Made by a program: the position numbers and the translations under genes
Notes under the pieces: model-generated
The model's database searches: none
Told to the model about the DNA's origin: nothing
The model's input: the letters and a program-made list of their open reading frames with translations, nothing else
Shown: piece after piece, positions 1 through 5,770 of the stretch
How the letters are laid out: each line of letters opens with the position of its first letter
How positions within the stretch are numbered: position 1 is the first letter of the stretch
From: Desulfobacterales bacterium
GTDB taxonomy: Bacteria > Desulfobacterota > Desulfobacteria > Desulfobacterales > JASFBJ01
Length of the DNA: 5,770 nucleotides
Reading direction: 5' to 3'
Assembly (NCBI GenBank): GCA_030149585.1
Contig: JASFBJ010000231.1
Coordinates: 1 to 5,770 of the forward strand

Positions 1-1881
1 AAGTCAGGCATTGAGCCCGTCAAGCTAATTCGCCAGGGAATGTATAATCATATCTCCTCTCTGCCTTTTAAGGATATGGAAATATTTATTACCGACAAGC
101 GGTTAAAAAATGCCGGTTTACTTGATCCAGACCAGGTCAGCCGACTCATAGCCGAAAAACCGCGAAAATTAAAAAGCATTTTGGGAGTTGATGCTGTTAT
201 TACCGGTACTGTTACTAATTTTGATCGCTTTTTTCTTGGAATTTATTCCCAGATAGCAGTGGGCTGTGAGGTAAAACTTTGGGATTTAAACACCGGCAAG
301 CTGCTTTGGCGAGCCAAACATGTCAGCAGGGCGCATGCCGGAGGCATTTCTCTTAACCCCATAGGTCTGGTTTTATCTGCTTTGGCATCGGTTTGGAATT
401 TGCGGGATTCTGAATTTGCCTCACAAACCGACGAGCTTTTCCGTGAAATAGTCTCCTCTATTGAGGTTCCACGTTCTGAACTCGCGACTGAAACACCACC
501 ACCGCGAATTATTTTTTTTGCCGCCTTAAACACAGAAAAACCTTTTACTCTGGGCCGTAAGGCCGTCTTTAGACTCATTGGCGACCCAAACTGCTCTGCA
601 TACGTGAACATAGGAGAGTTTAAACATGCAGTTAATCTTGAACCTGTTTCCGCCATTCGCAAACAGGCTTTAAAATCCCAAATTATCAAAGATATTAAAA
701 AAAATTATAAAGCCGCTGGGCTGGAACTGACTCCTGGTCTGATAAATGAAATTTTTTATGAAGTTGATACCAGGGCCATTTATGAAGGATATTATACAGT
801 GGAACCAGATGATCAGGCCTATGGTCTGATTGCCAAAGGATATCTTATAAATGAGGCCGGCATGCAAGAGACTGCGCTGGACTTTAATCATCCGGTTAAT
901 GTTGACGCGCGTCCGCCTGTTGCGCCTCAAGCTTTAACAGCCAGGGGGCTGGATAAAAAAATAAAAATAATCTGGAATCCAAATCAGGAAGAGGATCTGC
1001 AAAAATATGAAGTTTGGACAAGCCCAACCCCCTTAAATAATTATACACTTACAGCCACTATTGAAAATAATGCAGCAATTATAGAAAACCTGGCCAACTT
1101 TGAAAAAGTTTTTATTAAAATCAAAGCTGTAGATAAAGCAGGCAATCAAAGCCGATTCAGCCGTTATGCAAAAGCTTCTCCCCTTCCCAGGCCCGGTTTA
1201 TATAATCTGCCGCAACCAGGCTCAGCATTAGGCGGTTTGATTAAAAACAGGGTACTGCTAATTGCTGAAAATAACCCCTACACTGTGGTTTCCAATATCA
1301 TTATCACTAAAGAGGGCGCTGTTTTCATAGAACCCGGGGTTGAACTCTATTTTGCCCCAAATACCAGGCTGACAGTTAATGAAGGTGAATTAAGCGTATT
1401 CGGCACGTTAGAACGTCCGGTTCGTTTTTTACCAAAAGATGGTCTGGATGCCCCCGGAGCATGGCAGGGCATCCACTTTAATGACACAACTAATTCCAGC
1501 TTAAATAACTTGATCATCCAAAGCAGCTCAACCGGCCTGATAATTAAAAACAGCGCCCTGACAGTCTCTGGAGTAATAATTAGAGGTTGTTCCCAGGCCG
1601 GCATTTATTTAAAGGATAGGGCCAGACCAAATATCACCTGTTCAATTATAGAGGATAATGAGGGCCTGGGTGGAATGATGATCGAAGGAGAAGGTTTAGC
1701 CCCTGTAATTCGTAATAATATTTTCAGAAATAATAAACCTTTTCAGGTTCAAAGCTACACACCACTGAAAATTGATTTACAGTATAATTTTTGGGGAACC
1801 ACTCAGCCGGAGCAAAATCTTTTTATAGGAGATTTGATCTGGCAGCCCTTCCTGTTAACCCCTCCGCAAAAGTGTAATTAA
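1..1881 (+). CDS. GNA1162-like (DUF799) envelope protein with Fn3 and C-terminal parallel beta-helix, 5'-partial
   Basis: The reading frame is open from base 1 with no stop upstream of the ATG at 40, and the family signature begins before that ATG (SGIEPVKLIRQGMYNHIS), so the true start and any signal peptide lie left of the window. Bases 1-465 match the GNA1162/DUF799 lipoprotein family: LGVDAVITGTVTNFD at 181-225, DLNTGKLLW at 283-309 and the Gly/Leu-rich stretch GGISLNPIGLVLSAL near 340-384. A beta-rich segment follows (about 505-900, with the motif YEGYYTVEPDD), which I read as an Ig-like sandwich. Next is an Fn3 domain (about 904-1188; PPVAPQALTARG, NPNQEEDLQKYEVW, IKAVDKAGNQS). The last part (about 1189-1860) is a right-handed beta-helix: a capping strand region (EGAVFIEPGVELYF), WQGIHF, several turns with N-rich corners (IIRGCSQAGIYLKD, IIEDNEGLGGMMIEG, IRNNIFRNN), and the usual YNFWGT closing motif at 1783-1800. 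GNA1162 proteins are normally only about 220-240 residues, so this is a large fusion. Probable role: surface or periplasmic assembly or carbohydrate/peptidoglycan contact; the exact function is unknown. It heads the visible operon. Confidence 0.88.
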   Translation, partial: KSGIEPVKLIRQGMYNHISSLPFKDMEIFITDKRLKNAGLLDPDQVSRLIAEKPRKLKSILGVDAVITGTVTNFDRFFLGIYSQIAVGCEVKLWDLNTGKLLWRAKHVSRAHAGGISLNPIGLVLSALASVWNLRDSEFASQTDELFREIVSSIEVPRSELATETPPPRIIFFAALNTEKPFTLGRKAVFRLIGDPNCSAYVNIGEFKHAVNLEPVSAIRKQALKSQIIKDIKKNYKAAGLELTPGLINEIFYEVDTRAIYEGYYTVEPDDQAYGLIAKGYLINEAGMQETALDFNHPVNVDARPPVAPQALTARGLDKKIKIIWNPNQEEDLQKYEVWTSPTPLNNYTLTATIENNAAIIENLANFEKVFIKIKAVDKAGNQSRFSRYAKASPLPRPGLYNLPQPGSALGGLIKNRVLLIAENNPYTVVSNIIITKEGAVFIEPGVELYFAPNTRLTVNEGELSVFGTLERPVRFLPKDGLDAPGAWQGIHFNDTTNSSLNNLIIQSSSTGLIIKNSALTVSGVIIRGCSQAGIYLKDRARPNITCSIIEDNEGLGGMMIEGEGLAPVIRNNIFRNNKPFQVQSYTPLKIDLQYNFWGTTQPEQNLFIGDLIWQPFLLTPPQKCN

Positions 1882-1925
1882 CCAAAACAATCAAATAAAG
1901 ATAAATTATATAAAAGAGGGTCGCC

Positions 1926-3071
1926 ATGAAAAACAGACTTAAAGTGCTGATAATAATTTTACTCTTCCTGAGTTTAATCTGTTTCACTGCATCAGCCAGG
2001 GATTCAGGAATTGAGCCAATCGGTGATTTCGGCAATATTAACTGGGTTGATCAAATAATAACAGCAAAGGGGCTTGGATTTCCACCAGATAATATATCAG
2101 ATCCAGTCAGGGCCAAAATTCTGGCACACCGGGCAGCAGTCGTAGTTGCCCAGCGAAATCTTTTGGAAGTAGTAAATGGAGTACATATTGATTCTACAAC
2201 TCTGGTTGAAAACTGGATGATCAAGGATGAGACAGCCACATCCAAAGTAAAGGGTGTTTTGCGAAACGCAACAGTTGAAAATTCCAGGCAATTATCTGAT
2301 GGTTCAATAGAGGCAACAGTTAGTATGCCCCTTTCCGGTGAACTGGCCAAACTGCTGCTGGGCCTTGAAGGCCAAAAAGCCGGGCTTGCTGCTGCCACGC
2401 CTGAAATTATCACCCGTCTGAATGAGCTGGAACAACGCATCAATGCACTGGAAAACAAAATGTCAGGGCTGCAAAAAATCTCTTATGAGCAGGAACAGCT
2501 AATATCCCTTTTTCAGCAAATGGTGATTGCCTGGCGAGATTACGTAACTCAATCGCCAATGCTGATTAATACTGATTATCAGGATAATAATCAGATACAG
2601 CGCTTATCTAAAAAAATAGAACAATATGAATCACGCCTGACATCGTTTTCCAACCGCTTAAATATTATGGCCAAAAGAGTCGCCTCTCTGGAAAGCCCTG
2701 ATAAAAAGGCACTAACCCCCAAAAGCAGGCCTTTGGTAAAATACACAGGGCTGATTATTGACTGCCGCAAGACCGGCTTTCGGCCCTGCTTAAAACCAAA
2801 AATATACAGCAATCAGGAATTAATTTATCCTGGTGCGAATATTGATTTAAATGAGGCAATTAAAAACGGCTATATAAGATATTACCGAAAAATAAGTCAG
2901 GCTCAAAAAAGTTCCCGAAGCGGCACCTTGCCGCTAACCATAAAAGCCAAAAGCACCTATAAAGGAAACCGCAGTCTGCTGCTCAAAAATGATTCATATA
3001 AAATTTTAAAAACCATTCTTGCCGCTCCAAATAATTTTCTGGCGAGCTGCAAAGTCATCCTGATTATTTAA
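1926..3071 (+). CDS. LPP20-family secreted protein with coiled-coil middle and conserved C-terminal domain
   Basis: 381 residues. The start is set by AGAGGG at 1915-1920, 5 nt before the ATG, followed at once by a good signal peptide: basic n-region, hydrophobic core 7-20, and ASA at 22-24 as a signal peptidase I site. Cys19 is preceded by Ile, not by a lipobox, so unlike LPP20 itself this protein is probably not lipidated. Residues about 40-145 are the LPP20 domain (ILAHRAAVVVAQRNLLEVVNG, then the DGSIEATVSMPL strand). Residues about 160-185 (ELEQRINALENKM) and 222-256 (RLSKKIEQYESRL) have heptad spacing and should form coiled coils, which suggests oligomerisation. Residues about 271-381 form a second conserved domain (YTGLIIDCRKTGFRPCLKPKIY) ending FLASCKVILII; this end matches what I know of long LPP20 relatives in Desulfobacterota, so the gene looks complete. 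It lies 44 bp after the GNA1162-like gene with no visible terminator, so cotranscription is likely. Role: periplasmic or outer-membrane-associated; related folds occur in flagellar FlgT, but nothing here points to flagella. Confidence 0.85.
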   Translation: MKNRLKVLIIILLFLSLICFTASARDSGIEPIGDFGNINWVDQIITAKGLGFPPDNISDPVRAKILAHRAAVVVAQRNLLEVVNGVHIDSTTLVENWMIKDETATSKVKGVLRNATVENSRQLSDGSIEATVSMPLSGELAKLLLGLEGQKAGLAAATPEIITRLNELEQRINALENKMSGLQKISYEQEQLISLFQQMVIAWRDYVTQSPMLINTDYQDNNQIQRLSKKIEQYESRLTSFSNRLNIMAKRVASLESPDKKALTPKSRPLVKYTGLIIDCRKTGFRPCLKPKIYSNQELIYPGANIDLNEAIKNGYIRYYRKISQAQKSSRSGTLPLTIKAKSTYKGNRSLLLKNDSYKILKTILAAPNNFLASCKVILII

Positions 3072-3082
3072 AAACACAGCAA

Positions 3083-3292
3083 ATGAATTTTCTAAAACAT
3101 ATAGGTTTTTTTGCAGTTCTGATGATTTTTTTTTCAGGTTGTGTGTTTTTGGGTAAAAATAAAGATTATCAGCCCTTTGATGCAGATAAACTGGATAATA
3201 TAGCTATTGGTGAAAGCACCTCGGAACAAGTCGCAGAGTTATTCGGGGCTCCCATGCGCCAGCGTGGGAACCAGGCGAAAAGCAACATTTAA
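3083..3292 (+). CDS. Short BamE/SmpA-like lipoprotein, probably C-terminally truncated
   Basis: 69 residues, starting 11 bp after the LPP20-family stop. There is no recognisable Shine-Dalgarno, so translation probably depends on coupling to the preceding gene. The N-terminus is a lipoprotein signal: Lys5, a hydrophobic stretch 7-17, and FSGC with the lipidated Cys20 (Phe instead of the usual Leu at -3). The mature part has the opening motif of SmpA/OmlA (BamE)-type lipoproteins: FDADKLDNIAIGESTSEQV, then AELFGAP at 51-57. In the family this helix-turn is followed by beta-strands with aromatic W/Y.Y motifs; here the frame stops 12 residues after the GAP motif (RQRGNQAKSNI tail). Neither other forward frame after base 3260 shows a recognisable continuation, so a simple frameshift does not explain it. 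It may be a deletion remnant or a genuinely short envelope lipoprotein; I favour a truncated gene. Predicted location: outer membrane, periplasmic face. Confidence 0.62.
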   Translation: MNFLKHIGFFAVLMIFFSGCVFLGKNKDYQPFDADKLDNIAIGESTSEQVAELFGAPMRQRGNQAKSNI

Positions 3293-3329
3293 AAAGTATC
3301 AAAAGCAAATAAAAAATGTTAATTTTCTT

Positions 3330-3356
3330 TTGACTTATCGGCATATTTCATATATT
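3330..3356 (+). promoter_or_regulatory. Candidate sigma70-type promoter for the UspA gene
   Basis: TTGACT at 3330-3335 matches the -35 consensus at five of six positions. TATATT at 3351-3356 matches the -10 element at five of six, but the spacing is 15 bp, shorter than the optimal 17; TATTTC at 3353-3358 would give 17 bp with a weaker -10. The site sits in the only AT-rich gap on the + strand, 50 bp before the start codon, which suits an independent promoter. The AT-richness means chance matches are possible. Confidence 0.45.
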
Positions 3357-3394
3357 TCTATTAAAAAAAGCCCACCAACTATTACTCTCAAAAA

Positions 3395-3401
3395 AGGAGG
3401 T
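3395..3401 (+). promoter_or_regulatory. Consensus Shine-Dalgarno of the UspA gene
   Basis: AGGAGGT, fully complementary to the 16S rRNA tail, ends 4 nt before the ATG at 3406. It is the strongest ribosome binding site in the window and fixes the UspA start; it also implies high translation, in contrast to the lipoprotein gene just upstream, which has none. Confidence 0.85.
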
Positions 3402-3405
3402 ACGA

Positions 3406-3921
3406 ATGACAGCTAAAATAAATAAAATACTTTACGCCACGGATTTATCCAAAAATTCTGCCTATGCTCTTAGCTATGCCTGGGATCTTGCAAAAATTCA
3501 TAAGGCCCAGATTATTGTGCTGCATGTTATGGAAGGCATCAGCGGATATTCCAGCACAATGATAGAGTCCTATTTTGATGTTGCGCAATATTTAAATAAT
3601 ATTCAGGAAAGAAAAATAATAGCCAGGGAAAAAGTAGAAAAACGTTTGAATCTGTTTTGCGAAAAAGTGTTAAAAATTAAAAAAGATCAACTTTTTAAAA
3701 GTTGCTCCATAGAAATTTGTGAAGGCTACCCAGCAGAAGAGATTATTCAAAAATCAAAACTTCTGAATTGTGACATTATTATAATGGGAACTCACAGCAA
3801 AGGCATAATATCCCAAACTTTTTTGGGCAGTGTTGCCAAAAGAGTGCTCAGGCGGGTTCGCAAACCAATATTTATCATCCCACTGCCTGAAGAAGAAATA
3901 GATTTAACTTTAATTGATTAG
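3406..3921 (+). CDS. Universal stress protein, UspA family
   Basis: 171 residues, one Usp domain; cytoplasmic. The N-terminal strand and nucleotide-contacting Asp are present (KILYATDLS, Asp13), followed by the helix AYALSYAWDLAKIHKAQ and strand IIVLHV. Residues 44-90 are an extended, charged helical insertion typical of the long Usp proteins with about 150-175 residues. The C-terminal signature is the ATP-binding loop: GTHSKG at 128-133, then LGSVAKRVLRR at 140-150 and KPIFIIP at 153-159. In the G-2x-G-9x-G(S/T) pattern the first and last Gly are kept (Gly128, Gly141-Ser142), but the middle Gly is Ser131, a fairly common variant; ATP binding is therefore likely but not certain. The tail (PEEEIDLTLID) is acidic. 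The gene has its own promoter candidate and Shine-Dalgarno and is followed by a strong hairpin, so it is probably monocistronic. Usp proteins act in stress endurance, usually as homodimers; the specific role here cannot be read from sequence. Confidence 0.93.
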   Translation: MTAKINKILYATDLSKNSAYALSYAWDLAKIHKAQIIVLHVMEGISGYSSTMIESYFDVAQYLNNIQERKIIAREKVEKRLNLFCEKVLKIKKDQLFKSCSIEICEGYPAEEIIQKSKLLNCDIIIMGTHSKGIISQTFLGSVAKRVLRRVRKPIFIIPLPEEEIDLTLID

Positions 3922-3970
3922 TTGTTAAGTTTTTAAAGGGCAGCATAAAAATAAATCGGTGAATTTAAGC

Positions 3971-4002
3971 ATTGAGGCGCCTTGCCTGCAAGGCGCCTTA
4001 AT
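3971..4002. terminator. Bidirectional hairpin terminator between convergent genes
   Basis: The perfect arms AGGCGCCTTG (3975-3984) and CAAGGCGCCT (3989-3998) flank the 4-base loop CCTG. The stem extends outward to 14 bp (3971-4002) with a single G/T pair. It lies 49 bp after the UspA stop and 5 bp beyond the stop of the minus-strand flippase-like gene, so it can serve both strands. Neither side has a long uninterrupted T-run (TTAATTCTATTTA on the + strand), so it is not a textbook intrinsic terminator, but stem strength and position support the call. Each arm contains the palindrome GGCGCC. Confidence 0.8.
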
Positions 4003-4007
4003 TCTAT

Positions 4008-4949
4008 TTATCTGGAAAGAGAAAATGGCTTTACCCACCACGCATATGCTCCGATTATCCCGATACCAATAAAAAAAACCAGCAACACCCCAATAGAATA
4101 GGCAAAAATTAATTCAAGGCTCATTCCAAACGGTCTGAGCAGGGCAAGAAGGGCCGCCTCTCTTGTACCTATTCCTGAAATTGAAATCGGTAAAAGGGTA
4201 AAAATGTTTGTCATGGCCATAACCAGTATAATCTCCAAATAAGAGAGCGGCATGCCAAGGCCTTTTGCAATCAGAAAACACTGGAAAAAAAAGAGCGCAT
4301 AACTTATACAGGTCAAAATTCCTGCCTGCCACAACCGCCGGCTTATCAGCTTCCTAAAACCTTTGGCAAATTGCTCCACCCCGTCTTGAGTGCCCTCCGG
4401 TATTTTGGGCGCTAATATCTTTCTGTAAAACAAAGAAATTAATCGTTCTGTTTTATCTGAAAATAAAAATAACAGAGGCATTCCTCCAGCGCAAAGAATG
4501 CCGGCCCAACCAAAAATATACGCATTTTGCCATGGGGCTATGGTGATCAACCCAGACATGGCAAGAATAAAAAGCAAAAAAAAATCGAACAGGCGATCAA
4601 ACAAAACACTGGAAAAACCACGGGCTGTATTTGTTATTCCAGCCTGCTTAAGATATATTGCCTTTACAAATTCACCAAGGCGCCCAGGGGTAATCTCTCC
4701 CAAAAAAATGGCGCTTGAATAAAATAAAAAGGAATCCCGATTTTTTATACTGTGGCCCTGCATGGCAAGAAGCAATTGCCAGCGTGTTGATTTAAACCAT
4801 ACCAGGGGAATATTTAGTATTAATGCGGTTATAATAAAGAAAAGATTTGCTTTGTCTATGGTGCTTCTCATTTGAGGCCAATCAATCCTGGACAAAATAT
4901 AAACAAGAATAATCAAGCCTGAAAACCGCCATATCCTGTATTTTAACAT
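4008..4949 (-). CDS. Flippase-like integral membrane protein (LPG synthase TM / UPF0104 family)
   Basis: 313 residues, highly hydrophobic, with about 7-8 predicted membrane segments (around 10-20, 35-50, 74-85, 121-137, 143-163, 208-227, 236-257, 280-305); inner membrane. The family motifs of the lysylphosphatidylglycerol synthase transmembrane region (PF03706) are all present: LGEITPGRLGEFVKAIYL at 83-100, DRLFD at 118-122, and LPISISGIGTREAALLALL at 253-271. There is no catalytic aminoacyl-transfer domain, so it is not a full MprF; stand-alone members are usually annotated as flippase-like and often sit in glycan or glycolipid clusters. The start overlaps the end of the upstream methyltransferase gene by 7 nt (ATGTTAA shared) and lacks a Shine-Dalgarno, pointing to termination-reinitiation coupling. 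Length is normal for the family. The transported substrate is unknown; the paired methyltransferase suggests a lipid-linked envelope precursor (inference). Confidence 0.9.
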   Translation of the reverse strand: MLKYRIWRFSGLIILVYILSRIDWPQMRSTIDKANLFFIITALILNIPLVWFKSTRWQLLLAMQGHSIKNRDSFLFYSSAIFLGEITPGRLGEFVKAIYLKQAGITNTARGFSSVLFDRLFDFFLLFILAMSGLITIAPWQNAYIFGWAGILCAGGMPLLFLFSDKTERLISLFYRKILAPKIPEGTQDGVEQFAKGFRKLISRRLWQAGILTCISYALFFFQCFLIAKGLGMPLSYLEIILVMAMTNIFTLLPISISGIGTREAALLALLRPFGMSLELIFAYSIGVLLVFFIGIGIIGAYAWWVKPFSLSR

Positions 4950-5626
4950 CGCGCAACAAGGAGTTGATTTGCCATCATAAAATTTAAGTTCAGGTCGCTA
5001 AAAAGCCTTTCAATGCTAAACTCAAAGGGCATGCCGACAGGCGATAACATAAACTTCCGGGCAACAAGTATCGTGTACCCGGTTTCCAGCGCTAAATCAC
5101 GCAACTGATCCAGATTCATAACCTCATTGTGCTGATCATCTTTCAGATGTCCCACCATTGTTGCTATATGTTCCCAAAACGGATCAGGAGATGTTAACAC
5201 CAAAATGCCTTTTCGCTTTAAGACCCTTTTGGCTTCCCTTATAGCTTTGCCAGGGTCAGAAACATGCTCAATAACTGCTGTTGCAATTACCACATCAAAA
5301 AAATTATCCGGAAAATCAAGTGACTGTATGTCCCCTTGGATAAGTTCCAAATCAGGAAACTTTGTTTTTCCAAAATTAACCAGCTCTTGATTATATTCAA
5401 TACCAAGGCAATGAGCTTGAGGATATTTCCGATGGATGATATCCAGCATTCTGCCGTCAGCTGCCCCAAGATCAATAATATTTAGTATCGGTTTTTCCGC
5501 AAAATCATTTATTGCTGATAATACCTCGTGTGTCCGCCGCCACAAACGATACTTTAGCGACTTTTTAGTGTCTCTTCCTCTGGCATATTCCATATCCATC
5601 AAACCTTTACGATCTAATTTGCTCAT
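4943..5626 (-). CDS. Class I SAM-dependent methyltransferase (Methyltransf_11 type)
   Basis: 227 residues, cytoplasmic. Motif I is IIDLGAADGRML at 50-61 (Asp52, Gly54, Gly58 contact SAM). The acidic residue after strand 2 is Glu77 in LGIEYNQEL; GDI at 98-100 with Asp99 forms the adenine-side motif. Strand 4 and its following motif are FFDVVIATAVIEHVSDP (109-125), the classic Methyltransf_11 signature, then VLKRKGILVLTSPDPFWEH (135-153). A C-terminal cap (MNLDQLRDLALETGYTILVARKFM) resembles methyltransferases acting on small molecules, quinones or glycolipids. The annotated ATG has only a weak AAAGG 10 nt upstream; Met10, with AAAGG 4 nt before it, is an equally plausible start and would lose only nine poorly conserved residues. 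Its 3' end overlaps the flippase-like gene by 7 nt, so the two form an operon. The substrate cannot be deduced; an envelope glycan or lipid is the best guess from the neighbour. Confidence 0.88.
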   Translation of the reverse strand: MSKLDRKGLMDMEYARGRDTKKSLKYRLWRRTHEVLSAINDFAEKPILNIIDLGAADGRMLDIIHRKYPQAHCLGIEYNQELVNFGKTKFPDLELIQGDIQSLDFPDNFFDVVIATAVIEHVSDPGKAIREAKRVLKRKGILVLTSPDPFWEHIATMVGHLKDDQHNEVMNLDQLRDLALETGYTILVARKFMLSPVGMPFEFSIERLFSDLNLNFMMANQLLVARC

Positions 5627-5770
5627 AACTTAATTGCCTTTGCTTTAACAATCCCTAATGGACAATTTAAGAATTTTTTCGCTGTTGTCTGTTCATTTGG
5701 CAGTCACCTTTTATGAAAACCACAATGTATTTAATGCAAAGCTATTATTTTTTACCTTTTACCCAACTTA
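5627..5770. other. Non-coding leader of the methyltransferase/flippase unit
   Basis: This stretch is AT-rich with stops in all frames and no credible gene. On the minus strand a weak promoter candidate is TTGCAT with CATAAA 18 bp further on, both poor matches, so I do not assign one. The far end reads GGTAAAAGGTAAAAAATAA on the minus strand, a short tandem GGTAAAA unit. The last codons of another minus-strand gene could lie at the extreme right edge but cannot be recognised. Confidence 0.4.

Noticed and set aside
1..27. Shared SGIEP peptide and near-identical 14-bp sequence at the left edge and at about 2004-2017 in the LPP20-family gene, suggesting a repeat.
   Set aside because: The similarity does not extend beyond five or six residues on either side, and the surrounding sequence belongs to different families; most likely chance.
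243..689. Long minus-strand reading frame inside the GNA1162-like gene.
   Set aside because: The opposite strand encodes clear conserved domain sequence; the minus translation has no recognisable features or ribosome binding site.
2123..2138. TGGCAC-containing stretch considered as a sigma54 -24/-12 element.
   Set aside because: The -12 part lacks TTGC and the site lies well inside coding sequence.
2051..2458. Minus-strand reading frame of 135 codons inside the LPP20-family gene.
   Set aside because: Ser/Arg-rich shadow of the coding strand with no domain, signal or start signal.
3207..3416. Overlapping + strand reading frame across the lipoprotein end and the UspA start, considered as a frameshifted continuation.
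   Set aside because: Its translation is rich in Lys, Ile and Thr with no BamE-like strand motifs or W/Y pattern, and it overlaps both neighbours; it reads as non-coding.
5654..5696. Nine-codon minus-strand mini-ORF upstream of the methyltransferase gene, with AAGGTGA before its ATG, as a possible leader peptide.
   Set aside because: Too short to support, with no attenuator-like alternate hairpins and no codon bias that would indicate a sensed amino acid.

Overview
The window is AT-rich (roughly 40% G+C by eye) and gene-dense. It looks like chromosomal DNA of a Gram-negative bacterium with an outer membrane. The mix of a GNA1162/DUF799 protein fused to Fn3 and parallel beta-helix modules, an LPP20-family protein with a long coiled coil, a BamE/SmpA-like lipoprotein and a single-domain UspA protein recalls Desulfobacterota (sulfate reducers and relatives). 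That placement is an inference from family recognition; no rRNA or marker gene is present.

Layout. Bases 1-3292 (+ strand) hold a tight three-gene run of exported envelope proteins: (1) a large protein cut by the left window edge, built as GNA1162-like domain, beta-sandwich, Fn3, then right-handed beta-helix; (2) 44 bp later, an LPP20-family secreted protein with a coiled-coil middle and a conserved C-terminal domain; (3) 11 bp later, a very short lipoprotein that begins like BamE/SmpA but ends just after the first conserved motif. Bases 3293-3405 are an AT-rich gap with a probable promoter and a consensus Shine-Dalgarno, followed by a universal stress protein gene (3406-3921, +). A perfect 10-bp GC-rich hairpin (extended to 14 bp with one G/T pair) at 3971-4002 separates it from a convergent two-gene minus-strand unit. 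Read on the minus strand, that unit is a class I SAM-dependent methyltransferase (5626-4943) followed by a flippase-like integral membrane protein of the LPG synthase TM family (4949-4008); the two overlap by 7 nt. The right end (5627-5770) is non-coding leader of that unit.

How the genes may work together. The + strand trio resembles the Neisseria-type grouping of GNA1162 with CsgG-like and small lipoproteins, so an outer-membrane or periplasmic assembly is a reasonable hypothesis; CsgG/LpoB-like partners would be expected just left of the window. The minus-strand pair looks like part of a lipid-linked glycan or envelope lipid pathway, with the methyltransferase modifying a substrate and the membrane protein moving it. 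UspA appears to be a separate stress-responsive unit. I saw no tRNA, rRNA, CRISPR array, insertion sequence, phage gene or defence system.
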